A stretch of DNA of 64,000 bases from Lucifuga dentata (taxonomy: Eukaryota; Chordata; Actinopteri; Ophidiiformes; Bythitidae), in contig VXCM01001014.1 of the NCBI GenBank assembly GCA_014773175.1, positions 186,001 to 250,000 of the forward strand, read 5' to 3'. The notes beneath the pieces are model-generated. The model searched no databases, had not been told where the DNA came from, and worked only from the letters and a program-made list of their open reading frames with translations. Positions 11,932 through 23,475 of the stretch are shown piece after piece. A program made the position numbers and the translations under genes. Every line of letters starts with the position of its first letter. Positions within the stretch are counted from its first letter, which is position 1.

Positions 11932-12494
11932 TTAAAGGACCATATGGATGAGTTTGCATGTTTAAGCCCAATATATACAACCTGCATACAGTACATGTTA
12001 CATTACTGACAAGCAATTCACAAAACATAAAACTGTATTTTAGGTTTCCTGTTATTTTTCCAAATCCCCTATACTTTCAAAATCAAATGTTCAGGTGCTG
12101 CAACCACCTTCTAACACTTATGCGTGATTGTAGAAGGCACGGTCATTTTAATTTCTTGGTAAAAACAGTCTTTTCCTGGGATTATATTTCTTGGCTGGGG
12201 CATACATTGTGTTACACACAGCTCCATGCTAGATCTGTTAAATGAAGTTACTTCAGCAAAAAAAATGTTTGCAGTGATGGGTTTCCTCAAATGCATTTCA
12301 AGTCTCTACAAGTTGATTTTAATAGCATATTGAAATTAACTGAAACCAATGGCAGTCTGGAAGGTAGGGAAAACAATTCTCAAATGTACTGCTCCAGTTG
12401 ATTTTTGGGGGGGAAATGGTTGTCAGTAAGATAACATGTATGCAGGTTGTATATGTTGGGCTCAACATGCACTATTGCTGGTATGATCCTTTAA
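11932..12494 (+). mobile_element. MITE with ~75-bp terminal inverted repeats and TTAA ends
   Basis: The left arm (11932-12010) begins TTAAAGGACCAT and contains gcccaatatatacaacctgc. The right arm (12418-12494), reverse-complemented, begins TTAAAGGATCAT and contains gcccaacatatacaacctgc, and both arms end in a short ttactgac. TTAA lies at both outer ends, as expected for TTAA-targeting superfamilies such as piggyBac or Kolobok. There is no coding frame, so the element is non-autonomous. A truncated inverted copy is at 7960-8405. Confidence 0.8.
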
Positions 12495-13004
12495 GACACA
12501 GTTTTGTCTGAATAAATGAGATAATACTGACACTGCTTTTGCTGTGCAGATCTTCATATAGATATGCACCAGTGACTTGGAGGATTATTTCAGTTGACAG
12601 TACATCTGCAGCAGTGAAACAGCCGCAGAGAAATGAGCTGATCATGCTGTGAAAGAAACTTAATAACCTGTCCGCCTCACTTAAACAGCAACCGGTTTTG
12701 GTTTCAAATAAATCCTTTGTGAAATTTCAATTACAGCATCAAAGCTGTAATCTACTTACAGAGGGACAAGTTGGTATCACACAGCCCAGCGAATGGTCAG
12801 GCAGAGAGTTCAGTAACACTATATAAATGCCATTATGATTACTTCCACACCAGCAGCTTTGAATATATCATAACATATTAAGTGTCACAAAATGATGTTT
12901 TTGTAATACCTTGTATTTCCACAGGGGGTGGTAATTTTTTGGATATCTGAAAGTACATGCAAATGTGCAATGCAAGATGCAACTTTATCTTCCATTTCTG
13001 AAAA
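12495..13004. other. gene-free sequence
   Basis: Unique sequence between the MITE and the second duplicated block. No feature recognised. Confidence 0.5.
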
Positions 13005-13520
13005 TATACCTCTAAAATCACTAATAGACAGTCCAATGTGAGAGCTAAAGAAGGTATCCTCTTTACCTCGCTCCATGGAATGACTTTCATGCTCTGCTGC
13101 TGCCCAATTTTATTTCCAGGAGTTGCTAGGCGACAGGAACATCCTTATTACCGGTGTATGCTGGGAAATGATGAGGCCAATAAATGAATTCTCCAGATCT
13201 GTGACTTATTATCTACCTTCAACATTGTTATCATATGGGTCAATGAAAAAGAGGAATGTTATGCAAATGGCCCATTATGTCATTTAATCATGTTGCTCTG
13301 TACTGCCTGGAGAAGCAGACGCATGGTGATAGAGTGTTTCAGCTCTGTTACACAACACAAAGAGCTTAAGGTGGTAAGTATGTGTATGTAATAGATTTTA
13401 TAGAGAAAATGATTTCTTGTTGGAATGAAACAAGAGCAAGAACATATTCACATTCATTAAAGCAATAAAACACACAGCCAACACAAAGGCTTAGATTACT
13501 ATAACAATGCAGAGGACTGA
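13005..13520 (+). repeat. copy 2 of a diverged ~300 bp direct duplication
   Basis: Counterpart of 10625-10995. It lacks the A-rich insert of copy 1 but has about 200 bp of extra sequence before the shared acaatgcagagg end near 13503. It is followed by a poly-A run broken by an N at 13554. Confidence 0.85.
13122..13134. promoter_or_regulatory. RFX X-box-like palindrome (copy 2)
   Basis: GTTGCTAGGCGAC is identical to the motif in copy 1 and sits at the same place relative to the surrounding shared text (ccaggagttgc...). Confidence 0.45.
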
Positions 13521-13694
13521 TAGTATCAAGGAAAAGTAAAAAAAAAAAAAAAANAAAAAAAAAAAAAATTCAAAATTGTAACTAAGTACAGTATGTAGTA
13601 AATGGACTTATTTCCTGTGCAATAACCACAACACACCAACCGCAGTTTAAACTGGGACCATTCTGTGTAGCCACCATGATTAGAGCAGCATGAC

Positions 13695-13755
13695 TGAATG
13701 AATGAATGAGTGAATGAATGAATGAATGAATGAGTGAATGAATGAATGAATGAAT
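13695..13755. repeat. (TGAA)n microsatellite
   Basis: About 15 tetranucleotide units with two TGAG variants. Confidence 0.95.
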
Positions 13756-14429
13756 CTTCTAAATTGCCTTAACAACTCAGACTAACTATTGCTGCAGCAC
13801 ATTAGCTAAATCTTAATCACTTGCCTAAAGGGATCCAATTGCCTCTTGTTCTTGATAACTAGTCACAGTCAATTCTTAACAAATAATGTTGCCCTCTAGT
13901 AAAAATACTTTCCTCACTTATCTTTCCTTTTATATAAAAACTCACTTGAGACATGACGTATGACAGAACTTTGTCTTTTTACATCTCGAAACAAACCTGT
14001 CATGTATTTCTCTTCCCATCAGGCTCTGCAGAGAGATTTGTTGTAGACACATATTGTATACTGCATAATAACCCGCCAGCTAAGCAATATTATATGATCA
14101 TGAAAGATACATATCTCATAAATGGTGAAACTAACTAGATTATATGGGCCCTCTCTGCAGAGTAGCTAATGGAGGCAGCAGTGTAGAGGGAATAAGACCT
14201 GTTAGCTGACTGTGTTTGCCTGAAATGCTAGCCTGCCAGGCTTTTTCACCACTGTTATCACAGAGATAAATCCCCATTGCACTTAGTAGTCATCCATTTT
14301 TAATGCTGGAGCCTCAGCTGGAGAGAAGCATGAAGACAGCGGAGGGAGGGAGGGAGAGGGGAACAACTTTAGGTGTGGATGACACAAGCTGGATGCTTCA
14401 GCCCTAATGTTTTACAGTTTTTGTATTAT

Positions 14430-15045
14430 ATAGTAGTAGAAGACTTAAATCCTTTGTTCAAGCAAATTTTATGGTATCAATATTGACAAATCCTCCATTA
14501 CAAGCAAAGGGTCCTACAATTAACTCTATAGCAAGAGTTAAGACATATAAGCAGTAAATGTACTAGTGTTCAGTGAAAAAGTACTTGATGAGAAAGGGGG
14601 GTCCTATCAAAGTCTTAAATTATGAAAAGCCACAAAATCTGAGATACAAGTTTTTATTTTGTCAAACAGTGTGAAAAAACCTTGTATCTCCAATCTTCAT
14701 ATAGATTTCGGAATGAAATATTGAAAATTGTGAAATGAAATAGCAAAAATCAGCCAATTGGAAACACAAGGTTGCACACCCAAAATTGGCACTTTTTCTC
14801 CAATTTTGTGGATTTTCATCCTTTTAGGTTAACAGATTACATGTCTGCAGTTTTTCCACAACATTTAATGAACTTATTATGCTGAATTTAAAGTTCTAAT
14901 TTTGTATACAGTAAAAATGTACGGTGTTTCCTCTGAAATATAGTGGAGTTGAAGTACAAACTAGCACAAAATAACTCAAAGTACAAGCACCTCAAACCTG
15001 TGATTAACTAAAGTACTTGAATAAATATAGTCACCACCTTAGTAC
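14430..15045 (+). mobile_element. AGTAC-rich dispersed repeat, near-complete copy
   Basis: The head is gtagtagaagacttaaatcc; the body has spaced agtaaatgtact and aaaaagtact words; the tail reads agtggagttgaagtac...aagtacttgaataaatatag. Head and tail match the family's other copies in order. Noncoding. Confidence 0.6.
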
Positions 15046-16192
15046 TGTGCCTCATAATCACTAAATATGAATGTTTGGTTTTATTTCGCTGTTGTGAATG
15101 AGACAGCAGACATTAAAGCCATTCATGACCTCATCATGATTTTACTACTTTGATTCTTTTTCCCTCTCTGGGACGTTAGAATCAATCCAAGCTGTTGCTG
15201 TAATTCATGAGCACTCACAGCTGCTTCACTGCGGCCCTGACTTCCCAAAAACAAGGAGCAGCAGAGCTTCCTGCCTGTTTTGAGCCCCTTAATATGTCTG
15301 CTGCAGCCATTCCACAGATGGCAGGCGGAGAGGGCTGCGAGAGCCAGCTATTCAATCCACTTCAGCTCAAACATGATCTGTTTGGACGGTGAGGCATAAG
15401 CCAAGACATTCTTGTGTGGGCAGACCTCCTTAAACAAGAGCCACGAACAACCATGGCACTGTGTTTGTCCTTCAGAAACAAATCTTTAGGATCAGAGAAC
15501 AGCAAAGCATACCATTTCTAGTTGTTTTTTTTTTTTCCCCAAAAAGAAACAACAGTGACCTTTTTCTCTGTGATATGGTGATTTTGTAAACTTGAGGCTA
15601 TCATTTGTGTAGCCTTAGCACTTACAAGTTAGATACCCACGCCTGTTGGTTTGCTTGTCTGTTTGTTAACATTACTCAACTACTGTAACGTGGTGGAAGA
15701 GTGGGAAATACTGTAGCTCACAGAAGAACTCATTACCTTTTGGTGCTGATCTGGATCCTTTTTTTTTTTTTTTTTTTTTGAACAATTCAAGATAGAGTGT
15801 TCATATTTTTTTGTCAATTTCTTCAAAACACCAATCTCAATGAAACAAAATCAGGCATATTTACGCTATGATGGTTGGTCAACATGCACAATTTGGTCCT
15901 GGTCTGGACAAGGATCTGGATCTGGCAAACTAAAATATATACTTGGACAGCAGGCAAATTAATAGTTCTAAAAAACATGCAACACATGCTAATGTTTAGC
16001 TGAGAGTTTTGGATATCTTCAATTACAGAAATAGATCCAGAAAAACATTATGCTTATGACTGTTGTCTTTCTGTTTAGGCTGGAAAATTCTTACAAGACA
16101 AATTTTTCCAGGCTTGATCAGCCTTGGCAGAGGTATGAACTCTCAGGACCCTTGTACTGAATCAGTGAGTCAGTACAAGCCAAAAGGTAATT

Positions 16193-16226
<34 letters not shown>

Positions 16227-17269
16227 TGTTTTTGGTAAACTTTCCCACTATAAAACTAAATTTATTCAGTCAGTGGGGCTGCAAATGACCAATATAGTCA
16301 GTAAACCCCCAGTAAGTCAAGAGAAATCTGTAGGTTTATACTCAATCAGTGAGTAAAGCAGCTGAAGAACATGACCACATGGCTCCAAATATTTGATAAG
16401 ATTTTATTTCTCTAGTGAATTCATATGTTGTTATTCTGCACAGCAGCATACAGGAAATTGTGGTAAAATATAAATAACAAAGTTCAACAGTGTTTCTTTT
16501 TCTCTTATTCATTTAATCAAAAACCTTTGTTAAAAATGGCAAATTGTCAACCTGTTTCAATATCCACTCTCATGTACACTCTCAAGAATGTAACAATGAA
16601 CAACTAACCTTTAAAAAGTATGGGTTTAATCATTATTTACAGACAATCACCATTTGGTGAACAATGCTTATAGCTTCTTGGAAATTCTCTTCCATAATGT
16701 TAAATGCAACAAAATGAAAATACAATTATGTTATACAAAGATCAAAAATACTATCAAAACCCTTATTATAAATGGTGGCAGCACTATATCAATAAACTGT
16801 TGTTGACATTTTACATGTAAGTACAAAATCCTGTTGAGGTAGCACCCTCTGAAGTCACTTGTAATGTTAAAATACTGAATAAACATCACTTTATATATAA
16901 TACAGCAAATCTCTCTCTTCTTTCTTCAATGCAATTGTATTCCTTTGGTAAACAAAACTGTCAGAAATGTGCAGTCCTGCAAGTGACTCTCTCAATCATA
17001 CATTCACAACATTTTTGCATCTTTTTTTGAATTCTTCAGAAAAGAAATAATGGGATATAATATGTCATGTGTTAACATTCATTTGCTCATTTTCCCCCTG
17101 GAGGGAAAGATCAATGGGATTTGCTCTCTGCAGAGTAGAAATGCCCATGGCAGATACATTGTCAGGGGAAAAAAAAAACAAAACAAAAAAACACAGAAAA
17201 GATCAAAGAGAGAAAGAAAAGACCCTACAGAGAAAAGAAATCCAGTGTGTCGCCCTTATTTGGGAATGT

Positions 17270-17300
<31 letters not shown>

Positions 17301-17770
17301 GAGTAGGCTACTATCTCTCTTTTGACTGCTTGGAGAGTCAGATGATAACTTTGTCATCACATAGGACTGGAAAAGAGGTCTGGCTTGGCAACAATTGATG
17401 TTCCCCAGAGACTATAAGCCCTAAACAGAGGCTACATTGTCTTTTTTTTTTTTTTTTNTTTTTTTTTTTTTTTCTTCCTGCCTCACAGATTGAATGTCAA
17501 CTATTTCAGCAAGTAGGAAAATATGTTGTGGAGTTTTTAGGCAGGCAGATGGGACCAGAGTTTCTCCTCCAGTAAGACGCACACCAGTTCTCATTAATGA
17601 CACATTCTTGAGCTTCTTTAATGGCAAACATAACTTTGGTTTACTAAGACAAGAAAGAAAAAACGAGTGAGCTTAGCTCACCATACAAAAATACTTGGTA
17701 AAAATATGACATTCATACCCTTTGCCAATGTCAGTGTGTTTCCCCACTTGACCAAAATACTTTTTTCGCA
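15046..17770. other. gene-free flank downstream of nanos1
   Basis: Contains poly-T (15758-15780), A29 (16196-16224), an A-rich tract (17169-17300) and a poly-T run broken by an N at 17458. Open frames across 17050-17400 are Lys-rich and arise from A-rich DNA. No second gene is visible. Confidence 0.55.
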
Positions 17771-18038
17771 TTTATTCACACTTTGTAATTATTGATACAT
17801 ATAGGTGTATTTATACGCACACGCTCAAATGACTACGAACTAAAAAGGAAAAACATAAATCCAATGTATAAAGCATAAAATTATTCTATGTTGATAAAGG
17901 AACTATAAAAATATAATAGATTCTTGAAGGGAAAAAAAGATAAAATTTATGAAACTTGGATAAAGGCTAGAACCGAAATCAAAACAGTCATCTGAAAATT
18001 GTTCAGTGCAATTCAAGTGACTTTATAGTCTTGTCTGT
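17771..18038 (-). promoter_or_regulatory. nanos1: probable nanos1 3' UTR with AATAAA signal
   Basis: On the minus strand the canonical AATAAA lies at 17776-17771, about 265 nt after the nanos1 stop, and GT-rich sequence follows it, as expected for cleavage and polyadenylation. A weaker ATTAAA lies further on, near 17616. The segment holds one TTGCACT heptamer (18011-18005), the seed-match type of the miR-130/301 family; I cannot tell whether it functions. I saw no perfect Pumilio UGUANAUA element. The transcript end is an inference. Confidence 0.5.
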
Positions 18039-18786
18039 TTAGAATATTTTCATCCTCTTACCACCCACAGCCCTCCCTCCCTTTAATGGTCGCTGGCTTG
18101 GCTGGTCTTTTGACAGTGGACAGTATTTTATTGTATGGGCATTGTCCCCGTTGGCACTGCAAAGGGGACAGGTATAAGCCCGCAGAATCGGGCACACCAC
18201 CCTGCCGTCCGGAGTCTTCAGGACGTGAGAGCCGTACANTATAAGCCCGCAGAATCGGGCACACCACCCTGCCGTCCGGAGTCTTCAGGACGTGAGAGCC
18301 GTACACCTCCTCGGGCGCTCCGTTATTTCGGCAGAAGACGCATATTTTGGGCTCCTGCTTGCTCCTGGAAGCTGGTTTGCGCATCTTCCTCTCCACGCCG
18401 AACAGATCGAATCCCGCGAAGCTCCCACCTAAGCCCACGTCCCTCTCCGGCAGCTGGACGCCGAGCTGGTTCTGGAAGGGGCTCAATATGGAGAAACGTT
18501 CTTTCAAGTCCAGGATGGAGGCCGGTGGGGGGCTCCCGGACGGGCAGCAGCAGCAGTCCAGGGGTCCGCTCTCTCCGCCGCCCGCTATTACGCATGGGCA
18601 CGCAGGAGAATCATCCAAGCCCAGGGTCGCTTTCAGGGACTCGGTGATGGAATTGGGATTCTGGGGCATGCTGAGTTTGTTGTTCTTCGTAACCAACGTC
18701 GTCAGCCCGAGATAGTCGTTCCAGAAATTAAAAGTGTAGTCATACGGGCTGCGCGCATTCAAATAGTTGTGGTTGAGAAAATCCAT
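18039..18786 (-). CDS. nanos1: Nanos homolog 1, RNA-binding translational repressor (single exon; broken by an assembly duplication)
   Basis: Nanos proteins act in the cytoplasm with Pumilio and recruit the CCR4-NOT deadenylase to repress target mRNAs in germ cells and nervous tissue. Discounting a 67-nt duplication at 18173-18305, the protein has about 226 residues. The N-terminus carries the NOT1-interacting motif (F19, W22, Y25 and L26 within [11 protein letters not shown]). A low-complexity middle includes CCCC at 78-81. The C-terminus holds the Nanos zinc finger: C149/C152/H165/C176 and C184/C187/H195/C200, with exact CX2CX12HX10C and CX2CX7HX4C spacing. The protein ends RMKIF. The start is ATG at 18786 (GTGGCC-ATG-G, strong Kozak); an upstream extension in this frame would need a TTG start. 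As assembled, the reading frame shifts after residue 182, loses the second knuckle and stops at 18058. The gene is intronless, like other nanos1 genes. Confidence 0.97.
18173..18305. repeat. 66-bp duplication around a single N inside nanos1 (assembly artefact)
   Basis: Bases 18173-18238 and 18240-18305 are identical 66-mers around the N at 18239. The unit of 67 nt is not a multiple of three, so it shifts the nanos1 frame between the first and second zinc knuckles. Reading across one copy only restores a perfect CCHC pair and the natural C-terminus, which shows that the duplication is not in the genome. Confidence 0.96.
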
Positions 18787-18883
18787 GGCCACTTCTGGTT
18801 GCTCTGTTGTCGCGAAAAGTGGAAACAACCAGTGTAATCCGCAAAGTCTTTGTAGCCAGAGTTGGTTTCCAGGACTGGTTCAT
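18740..18883 (-). promoter_or_regulatory. upstream ORF overlapping the nanos1 start
   Basis: An ATG at 18883-18881, 97 nt before the nanos1 ATG, opens 47 codons in a different frame and ends at TGA 18742-18740, inside the nanos1 coding region (47-nt overlap). Its context is weak (T at -3, A at +4), while the nanos1 ATG is strong, so leaky scanning would be expected. It matters only if transcription starts upstream of 18883, as the promoter elements suggest. Confidence 0.5.
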
Positions 18884-18917
18884 GTACAGCGGTGTGGTCT
18901 CCAGTGTGCCTGTTAAC

Positions 18918-18973
18918 GTTTAAGCGCCCTGCCAACAGGCTTTCTGGTTATAAGGACCAGGAGGGCGGGGCGC
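18918..18973 (-). promoter_or_regulatory. nanos1: putative nanos1 core promoter (GC box + TATA-like)
   Basis: On the minus strand a GC box (GCGCCCCGCCC, 18973-18963) is followed 9 bp later by TTATAA (18953-18948). A start site about 25-30 bp beyond would lie near 18920, giving a 5' UTR of about 135 nt. The CpG-rich character of the coding region extends into this part. Positions are inferred. Confidence 0.45.
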
Positions 18974-19596
18974 TCCCCCCTCCTCTCTCAAAACCAAGTT
19001 TCTGATCAGGTTGAAAGAAGGCTCCCTTTCTTCAAAGCCACATTTAGACACACTGGGCTCCTTGCATCAATCACCCTTCTACTGTCTGGGTATTCGGGCA
19101 TTTCTTATTTAAAAATTTAATAATATTTAATCGATTTCAGCAAGAGCGCATAAAAATAATCTCCCACACATGCCTAAAATGTTTAATTACATTATTTAAG
19201 CCTGAGTATTAATCAATTACACTAAAATAGCATGGCTCTTTGTCTCCCTCCCATACTAAAACATTACAATTCTGCATGTTTTGTGAATCAATATTGTTAA
19301 TCACCGTGCCTGGAGACCATCAGCGCCAACTCAAGCGCGTTCTCACACTTTTTAACCCATAGTGTGCCAAACAATGAGGCCCTTTGTTCCGCAACAGCCT
19401 CAGCATCCAGCCTCTTACTGTCCTGGGAGAATGGGAGAACTGATCTGTGCTGATGAATCCTATTATGTTAAAATCAAATAAATAGCAAACCCCACGCCTT
19501 GATGTTTTCATGGTTTCCCCATGCTGAATGGCTCCATTTACTAAATTTCAAGGCATTGTAATAATCCCATGTTGCTTTATTTATCTATTTATCTAT

Positions 19597-19633
<37 letters not shown>

Positions 19634-20741
19634 CATACATGAATAAATTTAGATTCTGTATTTTTAGTAGTGTTCCTGCTGACATTTGGCACTGGATTAC
19701 AATATTTCTGAATTGCATTATTCTGCAATCTGAATGCCATTTGTTTGATACAGGTATATGTTGTACACACTGAAAATGTAGCTGTAAATATATAGTACTT
19801 TAACCCATTATCAAATAGATCACTGTGGAGGAAATGCAAACAAATCCTCTGATAATATGTAAAACACATGTGTTGCTGTCCAGTTTTGAAGGTCCAGCAA
19901 TGTTAACCTCATGTGAAATTTGGAGAAAACACCACATCTCCAGACTAGTAAATCACGATGTAAACACATAATGCAGTGGAAGCAAAGTCTTACAACAGGG
20001 GGCAGCACAGTGCAATGACGGGTCAGGCCTTTAAAAACCCCTCTCAAAGCCTTCCCTCTGAATAAATACGAGTGCCAAGCAAAACCTAATCATGGCCAAT
20101 TTCTGGAAGATGAAAGTCCACTCCTGCACCTATGCAGATCCAGTAGCCAGATGTTCTTAGTATATTTTGACTATTTTTTCAGCAACAACAACAGTTTGAA
20201 TAGATTTGGTCAGGGAAATGTGGACTTAAAGACAAAGTCATTACAATGAAGGTTTGTTTCAGAGATCTCTGAACTAACACACCAACAGCTGATTTTCACT
20301 CTGGAGTTCATTTGGATACCATAGTGGTCCAAGAAGAAATGATTAATGTCAAACTATATAACAATCAGGAAGGAGAAAGACAGATATTACAGATAAAAGC
20401 AGCATTACAGGAAACAGGCTTCATTCATGAAGGAAAAAGATAACTCAAAAGTTTCAAAATTTCTTCAGAATTTAGTATGAGACTGAAAAGTGAAAGTATT
20501 TAGTCTCACATTTGTAGTTTTCATAAATAAAAAAACTCAAGGTTGAGGCTGGATCATTGCACATAAACAACCTTTATGAAGTATGCACTTTCAGTTATGG
20601 AAATGCACATTGTTTGGTATACTCCACAAAAACTAGGGAGAATAAAGGGGAAAAAAAACTTTTAAGTAGTTATTCTAACAAGTGTGAACATTTGAGTGTC
20701 ATAAATCCCATTCATTGATTTGGTTGTGCAGTGATGAATTA

Positions 20742-20776
<35 letters not shown>

Positions 20777-21440
20777 AATGCTGCTATTTTCCAACCTGTT
20801 TTGGCATTATCAGCCAGTTTATGTCATGATGAAAGGTACAATCTGTGACCCAAATATTAAAATAAAATAACTAAATCAACTTATTGTTATTCTAATTTTG
20901 TTAAAGTTTTGATTACATCACTAAAGAGACCCATAACTTTCATTAGAGTCAATTAACAAACAGAACAAATGCTTATTTTTCACAATCAAGACAGATTCTT
21001 CAGTTATTATCTGTAATTTAACTCAAATTTGTAGACATTTGGTCAAAAAAAGAAAAACAAATTGAAGGACTGTGACTTTAACAGTTACAGACACATACGG
21101 CAGCCTTGCTTTACACCCCTGTTGTGTACCTGATGGTACGACATGTCTGGGTGTTCTCAGGTTTCTGCCTGGGAGAGTCCTGTTAATATTAACAAATGTT
21201 GATCAAACTGTTTTAAACCACAGGACTAACCTTTCTTCTTCTTCTTCTTCTCTGTCTGTTTACATGTGCACAAAAGGGAGTCTCATTCTGTGTGGAGTGA
21301 TATGTATAATACATTACCTCCAGGATGTGACATTTGTAAAACAATTTGTTTTAATTATGTAAGGACCTGTTACGCTGTCAGTATGTGTATTAATGTACAA
21401 TATGTCTCTGCGCTAAAGCTGTCACCACAAACCCTGATCT
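18974..21440. other. gene-free region upstream of nanos1
   Basis: AT-rich unique sequence. It includes a tetranucleotide tract (19576-19631), an A-run (20743-20774) and a (CTT)n tract (about 21236-21253). No coding frame is supported. Confidence 0.5.
19576..19631. repeat. (TTTA)n microsatellite with TCTA variants
   Basis: About 14 tetranucleotide units; the first few carry TCTA variants. Confidence 0.95.
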
Positions 21441-22300
21441 AGATTCTTTTTTCACGAGGTAAAACCCAGAGGGAGTATGAGGCGACCTCTCTGCTCGCTG
21501 GCCTCTGATCCTGTGATGAAGTGGGTAGCTCAGGAATGTGGAAGCAGCCCTCTTGAAACAACGATAGCACGAGTAACTGGTGTTCTAATTAAAACTTCCA
21601 GGGGGAGGCTGCAGGAACTCATCAACTTGGAAGGTTCACATCTATTTTTAAGGGATCTAATAAGAATGCGCTACCTTAGAGGACAGAGTGATAAAAGCAG
21701 AACAAAAGCACGGTTCATTGAGCCGCAGTGTTTTAGAGGCCATTTCTCTCTGTTCTGTGTGCTCAGCAGGTTCGTTTGAAATGGTATCGACTGCTCATTG
21801 GATTTTCAATGTGGTGTTCCCATTCGCTGGCTGCAAAATATGAATTTTATGATGAAGCATTAATAATGTATGTGATCGCCAATTCCTTCTTTGTTTTTTT
21901 TTTTTTTTTTTTTNTTTTTTTTTTTTTTTTTTGTTTTTTTTTTTGCAAGCCTGGGCAGATTGTGTGAGCAGATTCCTGTGTTAGTGCAGTATAACTGAAA
22001 TATTCATGGCCATATTATTGCTTAATTTTGTTGTGACTAAGAGGGATTAATACTCATCCATTAACTAAAGCTAATTCTGTGGCTGCTTCAAGGGAGCATG
22101 GGTGTATTGGGCAAGGAAGTGAGATTAGCAGTGGAATGATGCATAACATCAGCAGGGAGGCTCTGGCTGTAAATCGATTAGGGAATCACGATGACTAAGT
22201 GATTGTTGTGTAAGTGTTTTTTGCTTGACAAGGAAAAGTCTTTGCTGACAGAGGAAACACTTTATTTTTTAATCATCGTATCCTATCGCTTATCTGTGAG
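21441..22300. other. candidate conserved noncoding region
   Basis: Apart from a poly-T run with an N at 21914, this part has balanced composition, no repeat-family match and many homeodomain-type words (taattaaaac, attaataatg, gggattaatac, taaatcgatta). A frame at 21477-21779 is open for 100 codons but shows no domain. The texture resembles developmental-gene enhancers; this is a guess. Confidence 0.3.
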
Positions 22301-23340
22301 CACATGGCTCTCATTAGAAGTAGTCACTTTACATATATTATGCAATGCAAATCAATTCACATGTGCCTTTTGCTGAATTTGGGAGTATGATAATGTATGA
22401 TTTATGCTATCCAGTGGTGCTAATCTTCCACTGGAACTCAGGCTGCATTATAATTTATAATCATCAGCACAATCTGTGGTATGATCCACATTCTGTACTT
22501 CGGCTGCTTGTCAAACAGAAAAGGATTTGCTGCTTGATATGATAAATAAATTATTGAAGGGATTTTTGGAACAGATGAAGTGAAGAATGTGGACCTTTTC
22601 CCCCACAGCAACTTTCTGTACTGATGCAGTAGCAATATTTTAAACCTGCAATATATATATTTTTTATATTTACATTGAATCAAATGGCTCTGCGTAATAT
22701 GAAAAGGTCACTCGTGGCGCTGAATCCTCAGGAAATTATCACCAAACTCTGCAACTCTACTGAAATTTTCATATATTTATACTCATTGTATTGATTTAGT
22801 GTCCAAATACACCTCTCCATATTTCTCACAAATCCCTGATTTAATACTGTATAGGCAGCTGTTTCTAGCAAACAAACTGATGAGCAGCCCTACATTACTC
22901 GTTCAGCCCGAAATGACTGAGGCAAACTAAATTAGTGACAAGTGAAGAGATATGAGCATCTATCAAGATAAAGAGCCAAATATTTTTCCTCAGGAGTTGG
23001 TGAAGACCAAAACAGAGCTAACAGTTGACTGAATACTGGATTCCAGTGTAATATTAATGTTGCTCTCAATTTGCTGGCACTTATTTTCCAACACATTAGC
23101 CTGAACATAATCCAGTGGTATGCCAGGACTGTGTCAACTTCTTTTGGATTTTTTCCTGTCACCTAGTGGCCAGAATTGATTAATGCAGTTTTAAGTGCAT
23201 CATTTGAGCATAGTTTTGAATCATTTATATTATGTAACCTTTTAATGAAGAAAGTGATATTTATTGGAAACTAAACCCATCAGTCCTCGTCAATACATGA
23301 TACTGTTTTGCTGCTTCAGTCTTAATTAGGGAGAACCAGT
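22301..23340. other. gene-free sequence
   Basis: Unique sequence; no repeat family, RNA or gene recognised. Confidence 0.5.
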
Positions 23341-23344
23341 CACT

Positions 23345-23475
23345 AATGCCAGCTGTAGTTACAGTATCTACTGTAAACGGCTAGAGATTGCTGTATAACC
23401 TATAGTGAGTCAGTTCTTTTTTTTTTTTTTTTTTTNTTTTTTTTTTTTTTTTTTATTCTGTTAAAATGTAGGCAA
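23345..23475 (+). repeat. short dispersed repeat, copy 1
   Basis: It shares tactgtaa, ggctagagattgctgtataacc and attctgttaaaatgt with 24880-24985 in the same order. A poly-T run broken by an N at 23436 interrupts it. The family is not identified. Confidence 0.55.

Noticed and set aside
13695..13755. Regular spaced repeats as a possible CRISPR-like array
   Set aside because: A plain tetranucleotide microsatellite in eukaryotic DNA, with no spacers and no cas genes.
18058..18238. Alternative nanos1 C-terminus rich in Pro/Lys, ending at 18058
   Set aside because: It is the out-of-frame reading after the duplicated 66-mer. The correct frame restores the second CCHC knuckle.
18135..18715. Long plus-strand open frames opposite nanos1
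   Set aside because: Arg/Ser/Gly-rich shadows of the GC-rich nanos1 coding strand, passing through the N junction; no independent support.
18787..18828. Extended nanos1 start giving 14 extra residues
   Set aside because: The extension begins at TTG, not ATG. The ATG at 18786 has a strong Kozak context and gives the N-terminus expected for fish nanos1.
21477..21779. 100-codon frame as a possible exon
   Set aside because: Starts at ATG and is not repeat-built, but there are no plausible splice sites or domain. It fits noncoding DNA better.
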